Assembly: GCA_035626155.1 (NCBI GenBank)
Contig: DASPOF010000157.1
Coordinates: 1-64,000 of the forward strand
DNA length: 64,000 nucleotides
Reading direction: 5' to 3'
Source of the DNA: DASPOF01 sp035626155
Lineage (GTDB): Bacteria; Desulfobacterota; Binatia; Binatales; Binataceae
Translations under genes and position numbers: made by a program
Part shown: positions 1-8,611 of the stretch, one piece after another
Position numbering within the stretch: position 1 is the first letter of the stretch
Layout: every line of letters begins with the position of its first letter
The notes under the pieces: generated by a model
What the model saw: only the letters and a program-made list of their open reading frames with translations
What the model was told of the DNA's origin: nothing
Databases searched by the model: none

Positions 1-137
1 CCGACGATGAGGGTGCACCGAAAACCGAAACGCTCATGAGGGTGGGGCGAAGAGCCGGTTGAGCCTCATGGGGTAATCGCACGCGGACGCGCGATCGGCT
101 GGACACAGTCGCGCGCGGGGCGTGAGGATGAGCGGTG

Positions 138-1388
138 ATGGAGCAATGGTTCGAAGCGGCGCGGCTGGGGATGTTCATCCACTGGGCGCCGTGCTCGCAG
201 CGAGGATGGGAGCTTTCATGGCCGCTGGTCGGCGGCGTCGTGGCGCTGCCCGATTCTCAGAACGTGGCCGTCGCCGAATATCACTCGACGGCGCGGAGCT
301 TTAACCCGGCCGGTTTCGATCCGCAGGCGTGGGCGCATCTCGCGAGGCGCGCCGGGATGCGATACGCCGTGCTGGTTGCGAAGCATCACGACGGCTTCGC
401 GATGTTCCACACGCGCGAGTCCGCCTACTCGATCGAGCACACTCCGTTCAAGCGCGATATCGTCGGCGAGTACGCCGATGCGTTCCGCGCCGAGGGGCTT
501 CGCGTCGGTCTCTACTTCTCGCTCATCGACTGGCACCATCCCGACTACCCCGCCTTCACCGATGCCGACAAGCCCTACCGGTTGGGCCAACATCGCCGCT
601 CCACGCCCGAGCAATGGGAGCGCTTCACGCGCTTCATGTTCGCGCAGGTCCGCGAGCTGCTCACCAATTACGGCAGGATCGATCTGCTCTGGTTCGATGG
701 CGGATGGGAACGCATGCCCGAGGAGTGGAAGTCGCGCGAGCTCGAGAAAATGATCCGTGATCTCCAGCCCGGGATCGTGATCAATGACCGGCTGCCCGGA
801 TGCGGCGACTATGAAACTCCCGAGCAGGCGGTGCCAACCACTCTTCCCGCCCGCGCGTGGGAAACCTGCATGACGATGAACAACAGTTGGGGCTACAACC
901 CGGCCGACCGGAACTACAAGTCGGCGCTGAGCCTGGTTCATACGGCCTGCGAAGTCGCCGGCAAAGGCGGAAACCTGCTGCTCAACGTGAGTCCGCGCGG
1001 CGATGGTTCCCTGCCGCCCGAGCAGGTCGAGCGGCTGGAGGCGATCGCGTCGTGGATGGAGCGCAACGGTGAGTGCATCGCCGGCACGCGCCCCGGGCTT
1101 GAGCCCTGGCAGTTCTATGGACCGTCCACGCGGCGCGACAATCGCGTGTACCTGCACCTGCTGATGCGGCCGTACGAGAGCGTATCGGTGCGCGGGGTGC
1201 GGGTGAACCGGGTGAAGTCGGCGACTGCGCTCGGAGCGGGGGCGAAACTCGCCATACACAGGCGAATCAGCGCCGCAGACATGCTTTTCAATGCCGATCC
1301 GACGGGCGAGTTGATAATCGACGTGCCGGCGAGCGCGATCGATCCGATCGCGACGGTGATCGCGCTCGATTTCGAGCCGCAGGAATAA
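138..1388 (+). CDS. Alpha-L-fucosidase, GH29 family
   Basis: Predicted to hydrolyse alpha-L-fucosyl residues by a retaining mechanism. The 416-residue protein is close to the catalytic (beta/alpha)8 domain plus a small C-terminal beta domain. The N-terminus WFEAARLGMFIHWAP and the segment KHHDGFAMF are GH29 hallmarks. LLWFDGGW carries the likely nucleophile, Asp187, and GNLLLNVSPRGDG is the conserved late-barrel motif. There is no signal peptide, so it probably acts in the cytoplasm on imported fucosides. The start at ATG 138 has a GAGG element just upstream; GTG at 135 is an in-frame alternative. It converges with the ATPase pair on the other strand. The acid/base residue was not assigned with certainty, so the exact substrate is open. 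Confidence 0.9.
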   Translation: MEQWFEAARLGMFIHWAPCSQRGWELSWPLVGGVVALPDSQNVAVAEYHSTARSFNPAGFDPQAWAHLARRAGMRYAVLVAKHHDGFAMFHTRESAYSIEHTPFKRDIVGEYADAFRAEGLRVGLYFSLIDWHHPDYPAFTDADKPYRLGQHRRSTPEQWERFTRFMFAQVRELLTNYGRIDLLWFDGGWERMPEEWKSRELEKMIRDLQPGIVINDRLPGCGDYETPEQAVPTTLPARAWETCMTMNNSWGYNPADRNYKSALSLVHTACEVAGKGGNLLLNVSPRGDGSLPPEQVERLEAIASWMERNGECIAGTRPGLEPWQFYGPSTRRDNRVYLHLLMRPYESVSVRGVRVNRVKSATALGAGAKLAIHRRISAADMLFNADPTGELIIDVPASAIDPIATVIALDFEPQE

Positions 1389-1412
1389 TCCGCGCCCGCC
1401 GGGTCTCGCCGG

Positions 1413-2543
1413 CTACGCGTCTTCTCCGGCGGCACTCTGAATCTGCAGATGGTTCGCGATCGCCGCCAAGTCGCCGAGCGAGCGGGGCTCCCGCCCAAGC
1501 TCGGGAGTGATGAGCAATCGGGCGCCGGCAGGCAGAGCGGCGCGGATCGAATCGAGCGATGCGGCCTCGCGGCGTTTCAGTGCCGCGTAATCGGCGAGAT
1601 TGCGCTTGAGCTTGCGCTTGAGCGCGGGCGAAATCTCCGCGCTCTCCAGTTCCGCCACATCCGGCAGCGGCGCCATCACGCGATTCACGATCACCGCGCT
1701 CACGCGAAGGCCAAACCGCTCGAGCGCATCGAGGAACTCGATCGCCTGCGAAATGCGCGCCTCCTCGGCGGTCGTGACCACGAACACTGCGGTGTCCTCC
1801 GCCCGCAACATCGCATCCGCGCGCCGCGCGCGCTCGCCGAATCCCGCGTACATGCCCTCGAAGCTTCGCACGAACGATTGCACGTCGCCGAGAAGATGGA
1901 GACCGGTCACGCGATCGAACGCCGCGAGCACGGCGCGCGCCGCCAGATCGACCATCTTTAGCCGGCTCCTCAACATCCCCGCGGGCGCGCCGAGCAGGGT
2001 GACCGCGCGCGAGTTGAGGAGATCGATCAGGCGGCGGGGCGCATCGAGGAAGTCGAGCGCCTCGGCCGCCGGCGGAGTATCGAGCACGACCAAATCGGTT
2101 TCGGGATCGCCGGCCAACTCCAGCAGCTTCTCCATCGCCATGTAATCCGCCACCCCGGCGAGCGCATTGGAGATATTGCGGTAGATTCGATTTTCCAGAA
2201 TCGCGTCGCGTGCGGCTGGCGACGGAGCGTGGCGGGCGACGATCGCGTCGAACGTGCGCTTGGGGTCAAGCCTGAGCGCGCGAAGCCGTCCGCGCCTGCC
2301 CTCGGCGCTGCGCGACCGGCGCACGCCGGCCAGACCGACCTCGCGAGGTTCGGTCGCATCGCCCTTAAGCCCAAGCGCATCGAGCAGGCGCGGCGCCGGA
2401 TCGACGGTGAGCACGTCCACTGCGCGGCCCGACGCCGCGCCGTACACCGCGAGCGCGGCGCTCACCGTGGTCTTTCCGACTCCGCCGGGGCCGAGGCAGA
2501 TGACGACGCGGAAATTTTCGAGCTTGAGCGCGGGCGCCTTCAT
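1413..2543 (-). CDS. ArsA/Get3-like anion-transporting ATPase (copy 1 of pair)
   Basis: A SIMIBI-class P-loop ATPase of 376 residues. The P-loop GPGGVGKTT lies at residues 18-26, followed by DVLTVDPAPRLLDALGL, which matches the switch I region of ArsA/Get3. LVVLDTPPAAEALDFLDAP is the Walker B/switch II segment. The length fits a single-domain Get3-like protein, not the double-length arsenical pump ATPase. It overlaps the preceding gene by 4 bp, so the two are probably translated together and may form a heterodimer. No arsB, acr3 or arsR gene is nearby, so an arsenite-pump role is not supported. Membrane-protein targeting or cofactor delivery are possibilities only. The start is ATG 2543 inside the upstream gene. 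Confidence 0.85.
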   Translation of the reverse strand: MKAPALKLENFRVVICLGPGGVGKTTVSAALAVYGAASGRAVDVLTVDPAPRLLDALGLKGDATEPREVGLAGVRRSRSAEGRRGRLRALRLDPKRTFDAIVARHAPSPAARDAILENRIYRNISNALAGVADYMAMEKLLELAGDPETDLVVLDTPPAAEALDFLDAPRRLIDLLNSRAVTLLGAPAGMLRSRLKMVDLAARAVLAAFDRVTGLHLLGDVQSFVRSFEGMYAGFGERARRADAMLRAEDTAVFVVTTAEEARISQAIEFLDALERFGLRVSAVIVNRVMAPLPDVAELESAEISPALKRKLKRNLADYAALKRREAASLDSIRAALPAGARLLITPELGREPRSLGDLAAIANHLQIQSAAGEDA

Positions 2544-3424
2544 CGGCCGAGCAGCCCCGCCTCGATCTCGCGGCTCAGCCGGGCGAGTTCGCCGGCGCCG
2601 ATCGTCTCGGTGAACATCATCGGAAGTTCGATGCTCTCGACGCCCGCGCGGCGGAGTTGCCCGCGCGCGGCGCGCGCGAACTTGTGCTCGCGGCTGCGGC
2701 GGCGGGCAAGCTGCGCGTGCGCCGTGATCCGGCCGAGCGCGCCGAGTTCGGCCTCATCGAAGAGCGCCTGCGGCGTGCGGTTCAGGATCGCCGCGACGGT
2801 TGCGATGCCGAGCCGGCCGCGCAGGGCCGATACGGTTTCGAGCGCCTCGCGCAGCGCGAGCGGCTCCGGGGCGACGGTTACGATTACGCCGAAGCGGCTG
2901 GGGTCGGTCAGAAAGCTTTGGACCGCGCCGGCAAGGCGGTTGAGGGTGCCGGCGGGCGCGATCCCTTTCACCCCCGTGGCGACTCCGAGCAGCTCCAGGG
3001 CGGTTCCCGATGCGGGCGCATCGATCACGACGAACCGATCCTCGAGCGCGGCATCGCCGGCCATGATTCTCAGCCGCTCCAGCAGCAGGAACGCCTCGAG
3101 TCCCGGAAGCGCCGCGGTCACGTAGCCGAACGTGCGGCTCTGGAGCATCCGGCGCGAGATTGCGGAGATCGGAACGATGCGCCGGATGAACGCCTCGAGC
3201 TCGGTCCGGGTCGATAGCGCCAGAATGTCGAGCGAACCGGGGGCGCGAGCCAGGCCCGGTCCCGCCGCCGTCGCGCCCACCAGCGTCGCGCCGCCGAGCC
3301 GGCCGTCGATATCGGCAAGCGTCGCACGCCCGCGCCGGGCGAGCGCAGCAGCAAGCGCGGCGGACACGGTGGTCTTTCCGGTGCCGCCCTTGCCGGTCAC
3401 GAAGATGAGTCTCGGGAGCGCCAT
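2540..3424 (-). CDS. ArsA/MinD-like P-loop ATPase (copy 2 of pair)
   Basis: First gene of a two-gene operon with the ATPase at 1413-2543; the two overlap by 4 bp. The deviant Walker A GKGGTGKTT at residues 11-19 has the signature lysine of the MinD/ArsA/Get3 group. DRFVVIDAPASGTALELLG is the Walker B/switch II segment. At 294 residues it is shorter than its neighbour and lacks the DPAPRL element, having ATLADIDGRLGG instead. The two proteins are related but not close paralogues. Adjacent pairs of one longer and one shorter ArsA-like ATPase are known in several phyla, but their role is not settled. The start ATG 3424 is 46 bp from the divergent DUF4911 gene, so the promoters must share that gap. 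Confidence 0.83.
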   Translation of the reverse strand: MALPRLIFVTGKGGTGKTTVSAALAAALARRGRATLADIDGRLGGATLVGATAAGPGLARAPGSLDILALSTRTELEAFIRRIVPISAISRRMLQSRTFGYVTAALPGLEAFLLLERLRIMAGDAALEDRFVVIDAPASGTALELLGVATGVKGIAPAGTLNRLAGAVQSFLTDPSRFGVIVTVAPEPLALREALETVSALRGRLGIATVAAILNRTPQALFDEAELGALGRITAHAQLARRRSREHKFARAARGQLRRAGVESIELPMMFTETIGAGELARLSREIEAGLLGR

Positions 3425-3470
3425 CGGCTAGAATCTAAGGTCGCGGCGAAGCGTAGTAAACGGGGGGCAG

Positions 3471-3698
3471 ATGGCTGAGCGGCCGAAAATGGAAAGCGTC
3501 GTGATTTGGATACCGCCCGAGCGCATCGCGCTCTTCAAGGCGATTATCGAATCATACGATAATCTCGCTACTTTGCGCACCGAGGATCCGCGCCGCCATC
3601 ATTTGAGGCTCTACTTCGCGGCGAGCCAGCGCGATGAGGTCGAGGCGCTGCTGGCGGCGCTCGCCGGCCAATTCGCGATTCGGCGGATCGAGGCGTAA
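3471..3698 (+). CDS. DUF4911 family protein
   Basis: A 75-residue soluble protein with no signal peptide or membrane segment. The segment WIPPERIALFKAIIESYDN, then an acidic/basic patch and LRLYFAASQRDEVEALLAAL, fits the small alpha/beta domain called DUF4911. The motif ESYDNLATLRTED is the characteristic part. The function of the family is unknown. It starts at ATG 3471 behind a G-rich stretch that can serve as the ribosome-binding site, and is divergent from the ArsA-like pair with only 46 bp between starts. The domain may be a small-molecule or RNA-binding fold similar to ACT-like domains, but that is a guess. Confidence 0.75.
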   Translation: MAERPKMESVVIWIPPERIALFKAIIESYDNLATLRTEDPRRHHLRLYFAASQRDEVEALLAALAGQFAIRRIEA

Positions 3699-3709
3699 AG
3701 GATGCTCGG

Positions 3710-3751
3710 GCGCGGACGCCCGCGCATCTTTCGGCGGGCACGGCGGCCCGC
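3710..3751. terminator. Two GC hairpins downstream of the DUF4911 gene
   Basis: Stem GCGCGG/CCGCGC (3710-3715 with 3720-3725) is followed by ATCTTTC. A second stem GCGGGC/GCCCGC lies at 3734-3739 and 3746-3751. They sit between the convergent DUF4911 and glucoamylase genes and could end transcription from both sides, although neither has a long U tract. Confidence 0.4.
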
Positions 3752-3830
3752 GCTACTGAATTAATCAGCACAGAAAACTCAATGCAGCAGCGGCCTGTGC
3801 GTGGCCGCTGAGGCGCGCCGAGCCGCCGGC

Positions 3831-6230
3831 TCAGTGATTCACCTCTACGGCGAAATCGCGGCCCTCCCATTCGCCCGTGTCGCGCCATCGGAACGTGAAC
3901 CGGATCGGCGCGCGATCGGCGGCGCCCACCTGGATATCGACGTAGTCGATCGCGATCGGCGTCGGCGTGGACATCGTGTCCGCGGCATGCTGCCATTCGT
4001 CCTTGGTCCAGTGCAGCGAGAAGGGGCGGTGCGACTGGATGCGCAGCCGGGCCGGCGCCCGGATCGCGCGCACGCGATGGCGCATCATCTTCCAGACCTC
4101 GACCGTCTGACGCCGTCGCGGCCGCAAGTATCGCTCGGCGACCTCGGGAATAAGATCGAAGACGCGCCCGTCGGCGACCGATCGCAGGAGCTTGATGTAC
4201 TCGGCGTGCGCCCACATCAGCGGCGTCGCGCTTCCGGTCTGACATCCGAGGTAGAGCAACTGGCTTGGGATATCGGGTTGGTCCCACACCTGCTCGGGAA
4301 GGAGCCGGTTCACGCTCGCTGAACGCTCCATCACGTTCAGGTAGGCGACCGGGTCGCGGCCCGCGGCAAGCTCGTAATGGCCGCGCTCGCCGGTGAGCAG
4401 CGGCCACGGGCGTCCGCGGCCCCAGTGGATGAACGGGCCGCCGTCATCGCACTGGCCGTAGCCATCATGGGTGTATCGGCGCCAGCACGGGCCCTGCGGC
4501 AGATCGACCTTGAGGACCGCATCGACGACGCGCAGCGAATCCTCGATCAGCGTATCGCCGGGCCGCCGGATTCCGTAACGGACCAGCTCGAGGAAGCCCG
4601 CATCGACGATCTCGGCGGCGGGAAAGTCGATCTGCATCCCGGGCGGCCGATTGAGAATCCTCACGGTGCCCTGGTCGGGGTCCTCGTGCGGGTCAGGGAT
4701 GCTGAGATCGAGCGGGTTGATTCGCACGTAATGGCGCTTGATGCCGGGGACGAGGAATCCGCGGTTGGTGACCGTCCAGCGCTCGATGTGAGACTCGAGG
4801 AAATCGGCGGACTCCTCGAGAAACTCGGCGGTCTTGAGGTCGCCGTGCTCGCGCGCAAAGCAGGCCGCGCATATGAGCGCCGCGATATTTGCGGCCATCG
4901 TCGAGGGCGAATAGCCGCTGTTCTCTTCCCATCGTTCCTGCGGAGTGGCAGGGCCGTGGCGGATCAGATAGCGCGCCGCCGCGCGCACCATCGGGTAGGG
5001 ATCGAAATTCAGCAGCGCGCCTGCCTTATGCAGCCGCCACGCCAGGATGATCGGCGCGGATACTTCATCGAGCTGAATTCCCTGCCAGTAAGGTTCGCCG
5101 TTGATCCAGAAATTCTGTGCAAACCCGCCGTCGGGACGCTGCGAGCAGGCGAGGTAAACCAGCGCGCGCGCGGGCGTCGATGTGTCGCCGGAGGCAAGCA
5201 GTCCGGTCGCGCTCGCGACCATGTCGCGGGTCCAGACCAGATGGTATCCGCCGAGGTCCTCATCGCCGCGCACTTCGCCCCACGGGATGCTCAGCGAGGC
5301 GATGATCGCGCCGGGGTAGGTCTTGTCCTCGTGCGCCAGCAGCAACTCGTTGCTCCGCCGGTAAAGCGCGCCCCCATCGCCGGACCATCGCGCGAGCGGA
5401 ATCAGATGGCGCGAGGCGCGATCCCATTGTTCGAGGAACCGCTGACGCTGGTCCTCGAAGGGAACCCCGAGCGACTGAAACAGCGCGGTGACCGCGCGAT
5501 GCAGCGAGCGGCCGAAGGCGAGCCCCAGGGTGAAGGTGTGTCCGTAACTCAGATCGATCTCGCCGGTCAGCGCGATGTTCCCGTCGGGCGCCGCGGCGAA
5601 CTCGTAGCCGAGCCGGAAATCCTCGGAGAGGTCCTGCCATCCGTCGGTCGTCCCGACGTAACCGCACGAGCGCTTCACGAATGGCGAGGTCGCGGCGAGC
5701 GCGAGCCAGGTATCGCGCTTGTGCGCGGTGAGGAACTCGCGGCCCACGATACGGCCGACGTTGCCGTTGTTGCCCCATCCTCCGACCCCAAGATGCGGCG
5801 CGAGCAGGACGTAAAGATGCAGCCGGTTAAGCAGCGCCGGGTCGCCCTCGAGCATCACCTTGAGCAGCACGCAGGGCTGATGCGGGTCGGTCACGATTTC
5901 CTTCACGATTCGGTAGCGGCCCTCGGGATCCTCGCTCACCACGCGGACGCCGAGACCGTGGGAAGCCAGATAATCGGTCGTCGCGATCAGGTGGCGGCGC
6001 TCCTCGTTGAAGAACGTCTCGCCGTCGGAGATGAGGAACTGGAGGTCGCGCACCTGCGGTTGGTCGATGGTGGGATAGTAGATCTCGTTGAGCACGCCCT
6101 TGGACAGCGTGAACCATACGCGGCTGATCGACGAATAGGCGGTGCCGATCACATCCTTGGCGCTGCGCGTCCATCGCGGTGCAATTCCGGGCGCCCCGAA
6201 TGCCTTTGGCGCTTCGTCAATCGTTGCCAT
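3831..6230 (-). CDS. Glucoamylase-type glycoside hydrolase, GH15 family
   Basis: Predicted glucan 1,4-alpha-glucosidase or related exo-acting enzyme (glucodextranase, isomaltase-type) of 799 residues. The N-terminal ~290 residues form a beta-sandwich like the GH15_N domain. The (alpha/alpha)6 barrel begins around YHLVWTRDMVASATG. GEPYWQGIQLDE near residue 380 and LLPEQVWDQPDIP near residue 645 contain the two acidic residues expected to act as general acid and base. The last ~100 residues form an additional beta-rich domain. No signal peptide is visible, so it is probably cytoplasmic and may process glycogen or trehalose-like glucans. It is 39 bp downstream of tatC on the same strand and could be transcribed with it. 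Substrate specificity cannot be read from the sequence. Confidence 0.9.
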   Translation of the reverse strand: MATIDEAPKAFGAPGIAPRWTRSAKDVIGTAYSSISRVWFTLSKGVLNEIYYPTIDQPQVRDLQFLISDGETFFNEERRHLIATTDYLASHGLGVRVVSEDPEGRYRIVKEIVTDPHQPCVLLKVMLEGDPALLNRLHLYVLLAPHLGVGGWGNNGNVGRIVGREFLTAHKRDTWLALAATSPFVKRSCGYVGTTDGWQDLSEDFRLGYEFAAAPDGNIALTGEIDLSYGHTFTLGLAFGRSLHRAVTALFQSLGVPFEDQRQRFLEQWDRASRHLIPLARWSGDGGALYRRSNELLLAHEDKTYPGAIIASLSIPWGEVRGDEDLGGYHLVWTRDMVASATGLLASGDTSTPARALVYLACSQRPDGGFAQNFWINGEPYWQGIQLDEVSAPIILAWRLHKAGALLNFDPYPMVRAAARYLIRHGPATPQERWEENSGYSPSTMAANIAALICAACFAREHGDLKTAEFLEESADFLESHIERWTVTNRGFLVPGIKRHYVRINPLDLSIPDPHEDPDQGTVRILNRPPGMQIDFPAAEIVDAGFLELVRYGIRRPGDTLIEDSLRVVDAVLKVDLPQGPCWRRYTHDGYGQCDDGGPFIHWGRGRPWPLLTGERGHYELAAGRDPVAYLNVMERSASVNRLLPEQVWDQPDIPSQLLYLGCQTGSATPLMWAHAEYIKLLRSVADGRVFDLIPEVAERYLRPRRRQTVEVWKMMRHRVRAIRAPARLRIQSHRPFSLHWTKDEWQHAADTMSTPTPIAIDYVDIQVGAADRAPIRFTFRWRDTGEWEGRDFAVEVNH

Positions 6231-6269
6231 CGAAGGACCCTCTCGTTCGCTGTGAGAGCGGATTTGCGG

Positions 6270-7025
6270 TCAGACGGTTTCCGAACGACCCTCGGCCGCG
6301 GTCTCGGCCTCCGGCGCGCCCGGACGCTTTCTGAACACGTAGGCGACCCCGATACTGACGGCATAGAGGCCGAGCAGCGGAATCGCGAGCAGGAATTGCG
6401 ACACCATGTCGGGCGGAGTCAGCGCCGCCGCGACGATGAAGATGGCCAGGATCGCGTAGCGTGTGTACGAGATTAGCTGCTTGTAATCGACCATCCCGAG
6501 CCGGGTGAAAAAAAACGCGAAGATCGGCATCTCGAACGTGATCCCGAAGGCGAGCATCAGCTTGGCCGAAAACGCGAGGTACTCGCTGATCCGGAGCGTA
6601 GGGGTCACGCCGATGCTCGCATACTGGCTTAAGAAAAACGCGTAGCCGATCCTGAACACGACCGCCCAGCAGAAGTACCCGCCGAGCAAAAAGAAAAACG
6701 TCGCCGAGATCACGAACGGCCGCGCCATCCGCCGCTCAGTTTCGTACAGACCCGGCATGATGAATTTCCAGACCTCGTAGAAGACCGCCGGGCTTGCGAT
6801 GAACAATCCCGCGATCATCGCGACCTTGAGCTTGGTGAAAAACGCCTCGCCCACCCCGGTGCCGATCAGCAGCACCTTGCCCTGGGAAACTTCGCGCAGC
6901 GGCCAGGTCAGCGCGGAGAAGAGCGGGTTGGCTATCGCGTATGCGATGACGAATCCCACGCCGAGCGCGATCAGCGCGCGGATGAGCCGGACACGGAGTT
7001 CCTTGAGGTGCTCGATGAGCGACAT
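6270..7025 (-). CDS. tatC: Sec-independent protein translocase TatC
   Basis: Six-helix core of the twin-arginine translocase, which binds the RR signal peptide. The family N-terminus MSLIEHLKELRVRLIRAL is followed by six hydrophobic segments and the segment FGITFEMPIFAFFFTRLG, which carries the conserved glutamate in the membrane. The chosen start, ATG 7025, has GAGGGG five bases upstream and gives 251 residues. An in-frame TTG at 7100, directly after the tatB stop codon, would add 25 residues without recognisable homology. It lies immediately downstream of tatB; tatA is about 30 kb away. The basic, alanine-rich C-terminal tail is cytoplasmic. Confidence 0.93.
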   Translation of the reverse strand: MSLIEHLKELRVRLIRALIALGVGFVIAYAIANPLFSALTWPLREVSQGKVLLIGTGVGEAFFTKLKVAMIAGLFIASPAVFYEVWKFIMPGLYETERRMARPFVISATFFFLLGGYFCWAVVFRIGYAFFLSQYASIGVTPTLRISEYLAFSAKLMLAFGITFEMPIFAFFFTRLGMVDYKQLISYTRYAILAIFIVAAALTPPDMVSQFLLAIPLLGLYAVSIGVAYVFRKRPGAPEAETAAEGRSETV

Positions 7026-7100
7026 GCGCCCCTCATCGGGGGCCTGCGTGCTCTCGGCAGGTGGCGTGATGTCGTCGATGGCCACGATTGCGTTTGGCAA

Positions 7101-7382
7101 CTACGCTTGCGCCGGCGGGCCGTTTGCTTTTGGCGGCACGCCGCCCGCATTCGGCGGCAGGCTGCCCGCTTTGGGAGGCTCGGGAGGACCGATCGGATGG
7201 GACACCGGCGGACGCGGCGGGTTCTCGTCGAGCGCCTCGGTCAGTTCGCGCATGACCGTGTTGCTCGCCAGGCGCAGCTCCCTCAGCACCTTCCCGGTGA
7301 CGCGCAGGACCTCGGGCAGGCGCTCGGGCCCGATTACAATCAGCGCGATTGCGAGAATCAGCAGTATTTCGAATAGGTCCAA
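7101..7382 (-). CDS. tatB: Sec-independent protein translocase TatB
   Basis: A 93-residue protein with one N-terminal membrane helix (LFEILLILAIALIVIGPERLP), the GPERLPE hinge typical of TatB, then an amphipathic helix and a proline/glycine-rich tail. TatB and TatC together bind Tat signal peptides. The glutamate after GP fits TatB better than TatA, which usually has GPSKLP, and a separate TatA-like protein occurs at 36693-36902. The gene abuts tatC and is divergent from the histone-deacetylase-family gene, with about 107 bp between starts. The tail contains a repeated PP-x-x-P pattern and is longer than that of many TatA proteins. Confidence 0.88.
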   Translation of the reverse strand: MDLFEILLILAIALIVIGPERLPEVLRVTGKVLRELRLASNTVMRELTEALDENPPRPPVSHPIGPPEPPKAGSLPPNAGGVPPKANGPPAQA

Positions 7383-7489
7383 GCCGGGATGGCGGCGCGC
7401 CGCCCGACGAATATAGTGTCAGATCGGACTTAAGATTACATGCGGCTCCGCCAGCCAGATCATCTTGGTTGCCGATTGGGGTGTCAACG

Positions 7490-8524
7490 ATGCTCAAGAC
7501 CGCGATCGTGACCGACCGCTCATACCTCAAACACTTCGCCGGCCGGTCGCATCCCGAGCGCCCCGAGCGTGTTGCGGCGCTGATCGAAATGGCCGAGTCG
7601 CTCGGCCGCCCCGGGCTTCAGTTCCGCGCGCCGCGCGAGGCTGCGCTCGATGAGATTGCGCTCTGCCACACGCCCGAATACATCGAGACGGTTGCCCGGA
7701 CCGCATCGCTCGACCGTTACGACTTCGATTTCGACACGCACGCATCGCGTGACACCTACCGCACCGCGCTGCTCGCCGCCGGCGGCGTGCTGACCGCGGT
7801 CGAGGCGACGCTCGATGGCGGCGCGGACAACGCCTTCGCGATCGTCCGTCCTCCGGGCCATCATGCGCTGCCCGGCCGCGCGATGGGCTTCTGTTTCTTC
7901 AACAACGTTGCGATCGCGGCGGCGTGGCTTCAAAAGAAGCGAGGGCTTAAGCGCGTGATGATCGTGGACTGGGACGTTCATCACGGCAACGGCATCCAGG
8001 ATATCTTTTACGAGTCGCGCACCGTCCTTTACGTCTCGACCCATCAGTTTCCGCTTTATCCGGGCACCGGCTCGATCTACGAGATCGGCGCGGGCGCGGG
8101 CGAGGGCTTCACGGTAAATGTGCCGATGCCGTCGGGATTCGGCGACGCTGAATACCTGCGCGTTTTCGACGAGCTGATTGTGCCGATCGGGCGCAAGTTC
8201 AAGCCCGAGTTCATCCTGGTCTCGTCCGGCTTCGATGCACACTCCCGCGACCCGCTCTCCGCGATGGCGGTGACCGAAGCTGCCTTCGCCGCGATGTGCC
8301 GGCGGGTGAAACAGCTTGCCGCCGAATGCTGCGCCGGGAAGATGGTTGCCGCGCTCGAGGGCGGCTACGACATCGAGGCGCTGGTCAGCTCGGGCCGCGC
8401 AGTGATCGAGGAACTCGGGCGCGAAGCCGGCGAACCGATCGCGCCTGCCAACGGCGGCGGCCGCGCGACTGCGATAATCGAGGGCGTCGCGGCAAACGTC
8501 GGCCGTTACTGGGGAATCACCTGA
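7490..8524 (+). CDS. Histone deacetylase family protein (class II-like amidohydrolase)
   Basis: Zinc-dependent deacetylase of 344 residues, likely to act on acetylated polyamines, acetoin-like compounds or protein lysines. RPPGHHALPGRAMGFCFFN has the two active-site histidines. DWDVHHGNG starts at Asp160, with Asp162 and His164 as zinc ligands. SSGFDAHSRDPLS supplies the third zinc ligand. The frame is open from 7349, but ATG 7490 begins with the family N-terminus (MLKTAIVTD, then HPERPERV), so the upstream 47 codons are excluded. No signal peptide is present. It stands alone between divergent tatB and the FHA gene, so the context does not point to a substrate. Confidence 0.9.
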   Translation: MLKTAIVTDRSYLKHFAGRSHPERPERVAALIEMAESLGRPGLQFRAPREAALDEIALCHTPEYIETVARTASLDRYDFDFDTHASRDTYRTALLAAGGVLTAVEATLDGGADNAFAIVRPPGHHALPGRAMGFCFFNNVAIAAAWLQKKRGLKRVMIVDWDVHHGNGIQDIFYESRTVLYVSTHQFPLYPGTGSIYEIGAGAGEGFTVNVPMPSGFGDAEYLRVFDELIVPIGRKFKPEFILVSSGFDAHSRDPLSAMAVTEAAFAAMCRRVKQLAAECCAGKMVAALEGGYDIEALVSSGRAVIEELGREAGEPIAPANGGGRATAIIEGVAANVGRYWGIT

Positions 8525-8611
8525 TGACGGTCGCCCGCGAAGCGCCTGGCGCCACCGGCGAGCGAGGAATCTCGGATCGCTCAAAACCATTGAGAAGATC
8601 ATAATCCGGCG

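Noticed and set aside
216..1259. 347-codon minus-strand reading frame opposite the fucosidase gene
   Set aside because: It is antisense to a gene with clear GH29 motifs, has no recognisable domain and reflects the GC-rich third-codon bias.
4377..6476. 699-codon plus-strand frame opposite the glucoamylase gene
   Set aside because: Very long, but its residues (charged repeats, arginine-rich) match no family and the minus strand has intact GH15 catalytic motifs.
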